Of a stretch of 64,000 nucleotides of DNA, positions 54,020 to 62,084 are shown one piece after another. Under the pieces are notes generated by a model. It saw only the letters and a program-made list of their open reading frames with translations, did no database searches and was not told the DNA's origin. The stretch is from Bacteroidales bacterium UBA5833 (GTDB taxonomy: Bacteria; Bacteroidota; Bacteroidia; Bacteroidales; Lentimicrobiaceae): the NCBI GenBank assembly GCA_002433025.1, contig DJGZ01000073.1:1-64000 (forward strand). Direction: 5' to 3'. A program made the translations under genes and the position numbers. The stretch's first letter is position 1. Each line of letters opens with the position of its first letter.

Positions 54020-55775
54020 AAAGACAACCGGGATCGTATCCGGTATTATTGCCAACCTGGTAATTGTGGAAATCAGCGGTCCGGTTTCCCAGAACGAAAT
54101 CTGCTATATCAATCTGCGCGGAACCCGGCTGATGGCCGAGGTCATTAAGGTGCTGGGAACCAAAGCTTACGTGCAGGTGTTCGAAAGTACCCGCGGACTG
54201 AGGGTTGGTGAAAGCGTTGAATTTATGGGTCATATGCTCGAAGTAACCCTTGGCCCCGGCATTTTGTCGCGTAACTTTGATGGCCTTCAGAACGATCTTG
54301 ATAAAATGGAAGGAACTTTCCTACGCCGTGGCGAGTACACAGCACCCATCAACACGGATCAGGCCTGGGACTTCATACCGCTGGCAAAACCCGGCGATAT
54401 CGTGGTTGCCGGAAGCTGGCTGGGCGAAGTTAAGGAGAACTGGATTTCCCATAAAATCATGGTGCCTTTTAAGTTTGAAGGCAAATACACCGTGAAGCAG
54501 GTGCAACCTGCTGGTACTTACAAGGCTTCATCACCCGTTGCAGTGCTTACCGGTCCCGATGAGCGCGATTACGAGGTGAGTATGGTGCAGAAATGGCCTG
54601 TTAAGATTCCCATCAGGGCCTATACCGATAAGCCCAGGCCTTTCAGGCTGATGGAGACCGGCGTCCGCATCATCGATACCATGAATCCCATCGTGGAAGG
54701 GGGAACGGGGTTTATTCCCGGGCCTTTCGGATCGGGAAAGACCGTGTTGCAGCATGCCTTGTCAAAACAGGCGGAAGCCGACCTTATCATAGTGGCCGCC
54801 TGTGGTGAGCGCGCCAATGAGGTGGTAGAAATTTTCACGGAATTTCCTGAACTGGACGATCCCCGCACCGGCCGCAAGCTGATGGAAAGGACCACCATCA
54901 TCGCCAACACTTCCAACATGCCGGTTGCCGCCCGTGAGGCTTCGGTATACACAGCCATGACCCTGGGCGAGTATTACCGTACCATGGGACTGAAAGTGCT
55001 GCTGCTCGCCGACTCCACATCGCGCTGGGCACAGGCTTTGCGTGAAATGTCGAACCGGATGGAAGAACTCCCCGGGCCCGACGCCTTCCCTATGGACCTG
55101 CCCGCTATTATTTCAAGCTTTTACGCCCGCGCCGGGTATGTTTATCTGAACAATGGAAGTACAGGCTCCATCACTTTTATAGGAACTGTATCTCCGGCAG
55201 GGGGTAACCTCAAAGAACCGGTTACTGAATCTACCAAAAAGGCCGCACGCTGTTTCTTCGCGCTTTCGCAGCAGCGCGCCGACAGCAAACGCTACCCGGC
55301 AGTGGATCCCATCGACAGTTATTCAAAATACCTTGAATATCCCGAACTCCAGGAATATCTTTCGGAGAATATCTCAGAAGACTGGCTCGGCAGTGTGCTG
55401 GAAGCAAAAAATATCCTCCTGAGGGGAAAGGAAGCCTACGAGCAGATCAACATTCTGGGTGACGACGGGGTGCCCATTGATTACCACCTGCGCTACTGGA
55501 AATCAGAAGTTATTGACTTTGTGATTCTTCAGCAGGATGCCTTTGACAAAACCGATGCTTCAACTCCCATTAAACGACAGAAATACATGCTTGGTAAGGT
55601 GCTCGGAGTTTGTAACACAGGCTTCAGTTTCGAGGGCTTTGAGGAGGTCAATCCTTACTTCAAACGCATCATCAATGTGTTCAAACAGATGAACTATTCA
55701 CTTTTCGATAGCGAAGACTTTAAAAAATACGAAGCAGAGCTGGAAGAAATTATTAATGAAAGGAAAGCGGCCTGA
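54006..55775 (+). CDS. atpA: V-type ATPase catalytic subunit A
   Basis: The 589-residue catalytic subunit of the soluble head. The P-loop GPFGSGKT is at 239-246. The A-type insertion (about 110-200) includes YTVKQVQPAGTYK. ACGERANEV with the catalytic Glu and LADSTSRWAQALREM follow. It hydrolyses or makes ATP in an A3B3 head. It overlaps the DUF2764 gene by 14 bases and the B gene by one base. Confidence 0.97.
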   Translation: MEENKKTTGIVSGIIANLVIVEISGPVSQNEICYINLRGTRLMAEVIKVLGTKAYVQVFESTRGLRVGESVEFMGHMLEVTLGPGILSRNFDGLQNDLDKMEGTFLRRGEYTAPINTDQAWDFIPLAKPGDIVVAGSWLGEVKENWISHKIMVPFKFEGKYTVKQVQPAGTYKASSPVAVLTGPDERDYEVSMVQKWPVKIPIRAYTDKPRPFRLMETGVRIIDTMNPIVEGGTGFIPGPFGSGKTVLQHALSKQAEADLIIVAACGERANEVVEIFTEFPELDDPRTGRKLMERTTIIANTSNMPVAAREASVYTAMTLGEYYRTMGLKVLLLADSTSRWAQALREMSNRMEELPGPDAFPMDLPAIISSFYARAGYVYLNNGSTGSITFIGTVSPAGGNLKEPVTESTKKAARCFFALSQQRADSKRYPAVDPIDSYSKYLEYPELQEYLSENISEDWLGSVLEAKNILLRGKEAYEQINILGDDGVPIDYHLRYWKSEVIDFVILQQDAFDKTDASTPIKRQKYMLGKVLGVCNTGFSFEGFEEVNPYFKRIINVFKQMNYSLFDSEDFKKYEAELEEIINERKAA

Positions 55776-57094
55776 TGGAAACAAAAGCATTTCAGAAAAT
55801 ATATACGAAAATCACGCAAATTACCAAAGCAACCTGTTCCCTGCAGGCTACCGGAATCGGTTATGAGGAAATGGCCACCGTAAACGGACGGTTGGCTCAG
55901 GTGGTGAAGCTCAACGGTGATAATGTCACCCTTCAGGTGTTTTCCGGTACCGAAGGTATTCCTACGAATGCTGAGGTGGTTTTTCTGGGCAGGCCGCCTG
56001 TGCTGAAAGTGGGTGATGAACTTGCCGGAAGGTTTTTCAATGCATACGGAGATCCCATTGACGGGGGCCCTGCCGTGGAAGGTGAAGAACGCGAAATCGG
56101 CGGCCCTTCGGTGAACCCGGTGCGCCGCAAGCAGCCTTCAGAACTGATTGCTACCGGTATTGCCGGTATTGACCTCAACAACACGCTGGTCACCGGACAG
56201 AAAATTCCTTTCTTTGCCGATCCCGACCAGCCGTACAATCAGGTGATGGCGCAGGTGGCCCTCAGGGCTAAAGCCGACAAGATTATCCTGGGGGGTATGG
56301 GACTGACCAACGACGATTATCTTTATTATAAAAACGTATTCGACAATGCCGGCGCCCTCGATCGCATCATCAGCTTTGTGAACACCACCGAGAACCCGCC
56401 GGTTGAAAGGCTGTTGGTTCCCGATATGGCGCTCACCGCGGCTGAGTATTTTGCTTTCGACAAAAAGGAAACCGTGCTGGTGCTGCTCACGGATATGACA
56501 CTCTACGCCGATGCGCTGAGCATTGTGTCGAACCGCATGGATCAGATCCCTTCGAAGGACAGCATGCCCGGCTCCCTTTACAGCGACCTGGCCAAGATTT
56601 ATGAGAAAGCAGTTCAGTTCCCTGAAGGTGGCTCTATTACCATCATTGCAGTGACCACGCTTTCGAGCGGTGATATTACCCACGCTATCCCCGACAATAC
56701 AGGTTACATTACCGAAGGACAGCTCTTCCTGCGCCGCGATTCAGATATCGGAAAAGTAATCGTGGATCCTTTCCGATCTCTCTCAAGGCTGAAGCAACTG
56801 GTAATCGGCAAGCAAACCCGCAAGGATCACCCCCAGGTGATGAACGCCGCGGTACGTCTGTATGCCGATGCCGCCAATGCGAAGACCAAGCTTGAAAACG
56901 GCTTCGACCTTACCGACTATGACGAGCGTACCATGCGCTTTGCCAAAGAGTATTCCAACGAGCTGCTTGCTATAGATGTCAACGTTGATACCACTTTTAT
57001 GCTTGATAAAGCGTGGGAGTTGTTTGGCAGGCATTTTACCAGGGCAGAGGTAAGCATCAGGCAGGAATTTGTAGATCTCTACTGGCCTAAGTAG
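55775..57094 (+). CDS. atpB: V-type ATPase non-catalytic subunit B
   Basis: The 439-residue partner of subunit A in the head. It lacks a P-loop, as expected, and shows TGIAGIDLNNTLVTGQKIPFF, FNTTENPPVERLLVPDMALT-like sequence (FVNTTENPPVERL) and SNRMDQIPSKDSMPGSLYSDL. The C-terminus ends RQEFVDLYWPK. Stop-start overlap with A (TGATG) indicates coupled translation. Two hairpins follow in the gap before subunit D. Confidence 0.96.
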   Translation: METKAFQKIYTKITQITKATCSLQATGIGYEEMATVNGRLAQVVKLNGDNVTLQVFSGTEGIPTNAEVVFLGRPPVLKVGDELAGRFFNAYGDPIDGGPAVEGEEREIGGPSVNPVRRKQPSELIATGIAGIDLNNTLVTGQKIPFFADPDQPYNQVMAQVALRAKADKIILGGMGLTNDDYLYYKNVFDNAGALDRIISFVNTTENPPVERLLVPDMALTAAEYFAFDKKETVLVLLTDMTLYADALSIVSNRMDQIPSKDSMPGSLYSDLAKIYEKAVQFPEGGSITIIAVTTLSSGDITHAIPDNTGYITEGQLFLRRDSDIGKVIVDPFRSLSRLKQLVIGKQTRKDHPQVMNAAVRLYADAANAKTKLENGFDLTDYDERTMRFAKEYSNELLAIDVNVDTTFMLDKAWELFGRHFTRAEVSIRQEFVDLYWPK

Positions 57095-57109
57095 GAAATT
57101 GCGCATCAA

Positions 57110-57157
57110 AACCGGATGGATCCGGTTGAATTTCCGGTAAAGCTGAGTTTTCAGCTT
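57110..57157 (+). other. Two hairpins between ATPase genes B and D
   Basis: AACCGGAT (57110-57117) pairs with ATCCGGTT (57120-57127), and AAGCTGA (57140-57146) pairs with TCAGCTT (57151-57157) around a GTTT loop. Both lie in the 96-base gap before the ATG of subunit D. They are the only long gap and the only strong hairpins among the A-B-D-I genes, which otherwise overlap or nearly touch. A role in mRNA processing or stability that lets A and B be made in excess of D is possible. Confidence 0.6.
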
Positions 57158-57190
57158 ATAAGTGACCTGAAAATACCCGATTACAGAAAA

Positions 57191-57793
57191 ATGGCGATAA
57201 AATTTCAATATAACAAAACCTCCCTGCAGGAGCTTAACAAGCAACTGAAGGTGCGCGTGCGGGCTTTACCGACCATCAAGAATAAGGAGTCAGCCTTGCG
57301 GATGGAAGTGAAAAAAGCCAAAGATAAAGCGCAGGCACTCAGTCAGAAACTGGATGAAGCAGTAGAAAGCTACCGAAGTATGGTCAGGCTTTGGGGAGAG
57401 TTTGATGCAAGTCTTATAAAGATTGACGATGTTGAACTCAGCATCCGGAAAATTGCCGGAGTGCGCATTCCGGTGCTCGATGAAGTGAAATTCAGCCTGG
57501 GCGATTACAGCATGTTCAACAGTCCGCTATGGACTGCCGATGGTATTGCCATCGTAAAGCAGCTGGCTTCCATTGGTATTGAAAGCGAATTTTTTAACCG
57601 TAAAATGGCGTTGCTCGACCATGCCCGGCGCAAAACCACGCAGAAAGTAAATCTTTACGAAAAAGTACAGATTCCGGGATATGAAGATGCAATACTGAAG
57701 ATCAAGCGGTTTATGGAAGACGAGGAAAATCTTTCCAAATCGGCCCAGAAGATCGTGAAAGACCGTCAGCAAAAGATGGAGGAGGCAGTATGA
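57191..57793 (+). CDS. V-type ATPase central-stalk subunit D
   Basis: A 200-residue rotor-shaft subunit. KFQYNKTSLQELNKQLKV and RALPTIKNKESALRMEV at the N-terminus and RRKTTQKVNLYEKVQIPGYE near the C-terminus are diagnostic; both ends form the long coiled coil. ATG at 57191 is chosen because relatives begin MAIKF; an earlier ATG at 57116 lies inside the hairpin region. The stop overlaps the ATG of subunit I (ATGA). Confidence 0.93.
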   Translation: MAIKFQYNKTSLQELNKQLKVRVRALPTIKNKESALRMEVKKAKDKAQALSQKLDEAVESYRSMVRLWGEFDASLIKIDDVELSIRKIAGVRIPVLDEVKFSLGDYSMFNSPLWTADGIAIVKQLASIGIESEFFNRKMALLDHARRKTTQKVNLYEKVQIPGYEDAILKIKRFMEDEENLSKSAQKIVKDRQQKMEEAV

Positions 57794-59601
57794 TAGCCCC
57801 GATGAAAAAATATTCCTTCCTGGTGTTTCACCGCGAGTACGAGCAGTTTCTGCTTAAACTCCGCGATATAGGGGTGGTGCACATCATTGAGAAAGAGGGC
57901 ACGCTGACTGAAGAAATCAGGGAACAGCTTCAGCAGGCCGAACAACTCGACAAGCTGATCAGATCGCTCGAAAACCGTGGTGTAATAGCCGGGGAAGCAA
58001 CTGATGTAGAAGATGTTACGGCTTTGCATAATGAGATCAACGGGATACTCAATAAGCAATCCGCACTGGTGCAGCGCCAGGCTCAGTTGCGTAAGGAAAT
58101 GGCCGAAACAGAACCATGGGGAGATTTTTCCACTGATCTGATTCATAGACTGGGAGATAAATCCATCAGGATCAGGTTGTTCATTGCTCCGCTAAGATCT
58201 TGGGATCCTGAACTGGTCAATGATGCAGATATATATGAAATCAGCCGCTCGGCAGGCATGATCTATTTTGCCTGGGTGGATACCGGTTTGCCTTTCCCTG
58301 CCATTGATGCAGATGAGGTGAGGCTGCCGGCGCATTCGTTAACAGAGCTTGATAAACTGAAACAGGAGATTGTTGCAGAAGAGGCCGGACTGAATGCCCG
58401 CCTGGATGAAATTGCGGCCGGCAATCTTGACGCGCTGAAAACATACAGGCAACAATTGCTGCAGGATGCGGAGCTGGAAAAAGCGTTCTCGACAACTGCC
58501 TCGGAGGCCGGCGATAAGCTCCGCATTCTTGAAGGCTGGATCCCTGCCGGAACCGTTGATGTACTCAACCGTTTCCTGGATCAGGAAGGCGTTTACTACC
58601 TGAGCGAATCGCCGGTACCCGGAGATTCGGTTCCTATCCTGCTGAAAAACAAAGGCTTTGCCAGCAAATTCGAGATGCTGGGTGAACTTTATGCACTGCC
58701 GGGTTACAAGGAAATTGACCTTACCCCGTTTTTTGCCCCCTTTTATACCATTTTCTTCGGATTCTGCCTGGGTGACGCCGGTTACGGAGTGCTGATCACC
58801 ATTGCCGCCCTGATTGCCAGGGCAAGGGTTGGTAAACAATTGAAACCGATCGCCTCCCTGGTCTCATACCTCGGGATATCGACCATCGTATTCGGTCTGA
58901 TCAGCGGAACGGCCTTCGGGATTAACCTTTACGAAACCGGTTTGCCGGGCTACCGTCAGCTGCAGCAGCTTTTTACTGAAAAGGGAACGGATATCAACAG
59001 CCTGCTCTTTACCCTGTCGCTGATTCTGGGAGGGATTCAGATTATTTTCGGAATGGGACTGAAGGCTGCCAACGAAACCGTGCAGTTTGGATTCAGATAC
59101 GCGTTGGGTACCATCGGCTGGATCATTCTCCTGGTAGGTCTGGCTGCCGTTTTCGGTCTCAGCAAATATGCAGGTATTCCCATGGAGACGCTTAAACCGG
59201 TGATGTATGCGGTGCTTGCCGCGGGCGGAATTCTTGTGTTGTTTATGAATTCGCCCGGAAAAAACCTGCTGATGAATTTCGGAATCGGTTTGTGGAACAG
59301 CTATAATATGGTGACCGGTGTGTTGGGAGACCTGCTTTCATACATTCGTTTGTTTGCCCTGGGTATTTCAAGTGCCATCCTGGGCTTTGTGTTCAACAGT
59401 CTGGCTTTGTCGGTCGGAACCAGCATTATCGGAATAGTTTTTATGGTCATCATCCTGGTGATGGGCCACAGCATCAACATCTTCATGGCCGGGTTGGGTT
59501 CCTTTGTGCATCCCATGCGTCTGACCTTTGTGGAGTTCTACAAAAATGCGGGATTCTCGGGCGGAGGCCGTAAATATCAACCTTTCAGAAAATTAACCTA
59601 A
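57790..59601 (+). CDS. V-type ATPase subunit I
   Basis: The 603-residue membrane stator that carries ions to the rotor ring. A soluble half with coiled coils (to about 310) is followed by about seven helices. ALPGYKEIDLTPFFAPFYTIFFGFCLGDAGYG marks the start of the membrane part; LLSYIRLFALGISSAILGFVFN carries the essential Arg. MGHSINIFMAGLGSFVHPMRLTFVEFYKNAGF is the conserved C-terminal region. It overlaps the D gene by four bases. Confidence 0.95.
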   Translation: MIAPMKKYSFLVFHREYEQFLLKLRDIGVVHIIEKEGTLTEEIREQLQQAEQLDKLIRSLENRGVIAGEATDVEDVTALHNEINGILNKQSALVQRQAQLRKEMAETEPWGDFSTDLIHRLGDKSIRIRLFIAPLRSWDPELVNDADIYEISRSAGMIYFAWVDTGLPFPAIDADEVRLPAHSLTELDKLKQEIVAEEAGLNARLDEIAAGNLDALKTYRQQLLQDAELEKAFSTTASEAGDKLRILEGWIPAGTVDVLNRFLDQEGVYYLSESPVPGDSVPILLKNKGFASKFEMLGELYALPGYKEIDLTPFFAPFYTIFFGFCLGDAGYGVLITIAALIARARVGKQLKPIASLVSYLGISTIVFGLISGTAFGINLYETGLPGYRQLQQLFTEKGTDINSLLFTLSLILGGIQIIFGMGLKAANETVQFGFRYALGTIGWIILLVGLAAVFGLSKYAGIPMETLKPVMYAVLAAGGILVLFMNSPGKNLLMNFGIGLWNSYNMVTGVLGDLLSYIRLFALGISSAILGFVFNSLALSVGTSIIGIVFMVIILVMGHSINIFMAGLGSFVHPMRLTFVEFYKNAGFSGGGRKYQPFRKLT

Positions 59602-59629
59602 GTCAAATCAATACCTTAATCAATTAACT

Positions 59630-60076
59630 ATGGAACCGATTATTTTAGCTTACATTGGCGTTGGACTGATGATTGGACTGGCCGGCATCGGCAGTGCAAT
59701 TGGTGTAACCATCGGGGGCAATGCCTCTCTGGGCGCGCTGAAGAAAACCCCGGATGCCTTCGGTAACTTTCTTGTGCTGAGCGCATTGCCCGGGACTCAG
59801 GGGCTCTATGGATTTATGGGATATTTTATCCTGCAGGGATTCCTGACTCCGGCAATTACGCTGGCTCAGGCTGCCGCCGTTTTTGGTGCCGGACTCGCGC
59901 TCGGATTTGTGGCCTTGTTATCTGCCATTAAACAGGGTCAGGTATGCGCCAATGGTATTGCCGCCATCGGTGCCGGACACAATGTGTTTGGTAATACGCT
60001 GATCCTTGCCGTATTCCCAGAACTTTACGCCATCATCGCGTTTGCAGCTACCTTCCTGATCAGCGCCAGCCTGTAA
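59630..60076 (+). CDS. V-type ATPase subunit K (rotor ring), sodium-type ligands
   Basis: A 148-residue proteolipid with four helices in two hairpins, forming the ion-carrying ring. The ion-binding Glu131 is in the fourth helix (VFPELYAI). The first hairpin lacks its own Glu and has LPGTQGLYGF instead, typical of 16-kDa subunits. Leu53, Thr56, Gln57, Gln102 and Glu131 match the five Na+ ligands of Enterococcus hirae NtpK (61, 64, 65, 110, 139) with a constant offset of eight. This points to Na+ as coupling ion. The gene lies 28 bases after subunit I. Confidence 0.93.
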   Translation: MEPIILAYIGVGLMIGLAGIGSAIGVTIGGNASLGALKKTPDAFGNFLVLSALPGTQGLYGFMGYFILQGFLTPAITLAQAAAVFGAGLALGFVALLSAIKQGQVCANGIAAIGAGHNVFGNTLILAVFPELYAIIAFAATFLISASL

Positions 60077-60103
60077 GCGCGCTGGGGATGCCTGAAAATT
60101 GAA

Positions 60104-60139
60104 AAAAGCATTGCCGGTGTGTAACCGGTGATGCTTTTG
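60104..60139 (+). terminator. Hairpin with T-run after subunit K
   Basis: AAAAGCAT (60104-60111) pairs with ATGCTTTT (60131-60138). Two G-U pairs and CCGG/CCGG extend the stem to about 15 pairs around a GTGTA loop. It ends in TTTT. It could end or attenuate the ATPase transcript before the DUF4342 gene. Confidence 0.65.
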
Positions 60140-60169
60140 TGCGTTTAATACTTAAAGAAACAGGATATT

Positions 60170-60409
60170 ATGGAAACCAAAAGCGAATTTAAAGTCAAGG
60201 GCGAAGAACTGCTCTCCAAAATAAAGGAACTTATCCATCAGGGCAATGTAACCCGCATCATTGTTAAGAATGAGGAAGGCAAAGTATACCTTGAAATTCC
60301 GGTAACGGTTGGTGTAATCGGCGCGCTGGTAGTGCCGGTGCTGGCCGCAGTGGGCGCCCTGGCGGCCCTGGCAGCCAATTTTACCATAGAAGTGGTCCGA
60401 AAGGACTAA
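60170..60409 (+). CDS. DUF4342 protein following the V-ATPase operon
   Basis: A 79-residue protein: an N-terminal helix (GEELLSKIKELIHQGN), two strands (RIIVKNEEGKVYLEIP) and a hydrophobic Gly/Ala/Val-rich stretch at about 46-70 that could be membrane-embedded. This is the DUF4342 pattern, whose function is unknown. It lies 93 bases after subunit K beyond a terminator-like hairpin, so its link to the ATPase is positional only. Confidence 0.8.
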   Translation: METKSEFKVKGEELLSKIKELIHQGNVTRIIVKNEEGKVYLEIPVTVGVIGALVVPVLAAVGALAALAANFTIEVVRKD

Positions 60410-60675
60410 CCAACAGGACCTGTAAGATTGTCTTTTCCTGCCTTCTTCCTGAAATGACGTGATATGCCATTACAGAGCGGGGGCTGTGATGTATGTGACT
60501 GCAGGTGATGCTCATTAAGTCCGTTGTTGAGCTTCGGGCTATCCGATTATTCTTGTTCATTGCTCTTCAGAAATCCGAAAAAAACTTCTACCTTTGCGGC
60601 CTCATTCCGGAACCATGTCCATGGAAGTTACCGGATTGAAAATGAATTAGCCACAAAAAATTATAATTCCAGGAA
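60410..60675. other. Intergenic region before trigger factor
   Basis: The gap holds a promoter-like box near its 3' end and nothing else that I can support. No RNA gene or further small open frame is evident. Confidence 0.5.
60589..60596 (+). promoter_or_regulatory. -7 box TACCTTTG for tig
   Basis: The octamer fits TAnnTTTG 79 bases before the ATG at 60676. TTG triplets lie at 60553 and 60560, somewhat farther upstream than the usual spacing. Confidence 0.5.
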
Positions 60676-62019
60676 ATGAACATCGAATTACAGAAGACCG
60701 GTGAACTGACTGCAACGGTCAAAATAGACCTGTCGCCAGCCGACTATGAGGAAAAAGTACTTAAAGTGCTGAAGGATTATCAGCGTAAAGCCCAGATGCC
60801 CGGCTTCCGCCCCGGTAAAGTCCCTTTCGGACTGACAAAGAAAATGTACGGTCAGGCTGTAACCGCCGATGAAATCAACAAACTGCTCGGAGAGTCTCTC
60901 GAAAGTTTTATCAGGGAGCAAAACCTCGACCTTTTGGGCAACCCGCTTGCAAATACCGAGAAAACCCCGCAGATTGATTTCAGCGAACCTGCTGAAATGA
61001 GCTTCTATTTTGACCTGGGTCTGAGTCCGCAGTTTGAACTGAAACTGGATGGTAAAAGCGGGGTCGTCTATCACAGGATTGAAGTCTCAGATGAGATTGC
61101 CCGCAAATACATGGAAGACCTTCGTCGTCGCAACGGAACCCTTACAGATGTTGAGGTTTCGGAAAAAGGCGATCTGCTGAAGGGCGACTTTGCCGAACTG
61201 GATGCCGATGGAAATATAAAACCGGATGGTATCACCAGTAATGGTTCCGTGAACCCCGAGCTCTTTAAGGATGAAGCCATTCAGGCATTATTTACCGGTG
61301 TGAAGAACGGAGATGTGGTGAAATTTAATCCGATGCAGGCTTCCGGCAATGCCACCGATGTCGCCGCCATGCTCGGAATCAGCAAAGAGCAGGCCGAAAC
61401 CCTGAATACTGAGTTCAATTTCACGGTTACCGGTATCAGCCGTATGATTCCTGCTGAAATGAATGCTGAATTCTTCGAAAAGATTTATCCCGGAGTTGAG
61501 ATTGCAGATGAATCTTCTTTGCTTGAGCAGATTAAAAAAGATGCTGCCGGTTCATTTGTCGGCGAAAGCGATAAAAAATTCTTCAACGACGCCATCAAAT
61601 ACCTGATTGAAAGTTCAGCCATTGAACTGCCCGATGATTTTCTGAAACGCTGGCTGGTTGATGTAAATCAGGACAAACTTTCAGCCGAAGAGGTTGAAAG
61701 GAATTATGACGATTATGCGCGTTCCATGCGTTGGCAGCTGATTGAAAACCGCATGATCAGGGAACACAACATCCAGGTTTCGGAAGAGGAAATCCGCGAT
61801 GTATTCAGGAACTATTTCCAAAGGCCAGGCAGCGCCGAAATGGATGAAGATATGAAGAAGCGCATCGATGGCATCGTGGATTCCTTTATGAAAAACAAGG
61901 AAGATGTCCGCAGGATCAATGATCAGCTGTTCGAGCAGAAAATCCTCGCTTTCCTGAAAGAGAAGATTCAACCGGAGGAGCAATCAATCTCATATGAGGA
62001 TTTTGCAAAACTGCAATAA
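60676..62019 (+). CDS. tig: Trigger factor
   Basis: A 447-residue ribosome-associated chaperone. The N-terminal ribosome-binding domain contains the signature MPGFRPGKVPFGL (about 39-51). A peptidyl-prolyl isomerase-like middle domain (about 155-250) and a helical substrate-binding C-terminus follow. The middle domain is divergent, as in other Bacteroidota. clpP and clpX, which often follow tig, are absent here; a terminator comes at once. Confidence 0.95.
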   Translation: MNIELQKTGELTATVKIDLSPADYEEKVLKVLKDYQRKAQMPGFRPGKVPFGLTKKMYGQAVTADEINKLLGESLESFIREQNLDLLGNPLANTEKTPQIDFSEPAEMSFYFDLGLSPQFELKLDGKSGVVYHRIEVSDEIARKYMEDLRRRNGTLTDVEVSEKGDLLKGDFAELDADGNIKPDGITSNGSVNPELFKDEAIQALFTGVKNGDVVKFNPMQASGNATDVAAMLGISKEQAETLNTEFNFTVTGISRMIPAEMNAEFFEKIYPGVEIADESSLLEQIKKDAAGSFVGESDKKFFNDAIKYLIESSAIELPDDFLKRWLVDVNQDKLSAEEVERNYDDYARSMRWQLIENRMIREHNIQVSEEEIRDVFRNYFQRPGSAEMDEDMKKRIDGIVDSFMKNKEDVRRINDQLFEQKILAFLKEKIQPEEQSISYEDFAKLQ

Positions 62020-62043
62020 TCCTTAAGTCAGATCTGTAATGGT

Positions 62044-62072
62044 AAACGCCCGGCAACGATCCGGGCGTTTTT
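62044..62072 (+). terminator. Rho-independent terminator after tig
   Basis: AAACGCCCGG (62044-62053) pairs exactly with CCGGGCGTTT (62061-62070) around a 7-base loop and continues into T residues. Confidence 0.9.
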
Positions 62073-62084
62073 CGTATAAATGGC

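Noticed and set aside
57116..57190. Earlier ATG for V-ATPase subunit D
   Set aside because: The extra 25 residues lie across the hairpin region and do not resemble the family, which starts at MAIKF.
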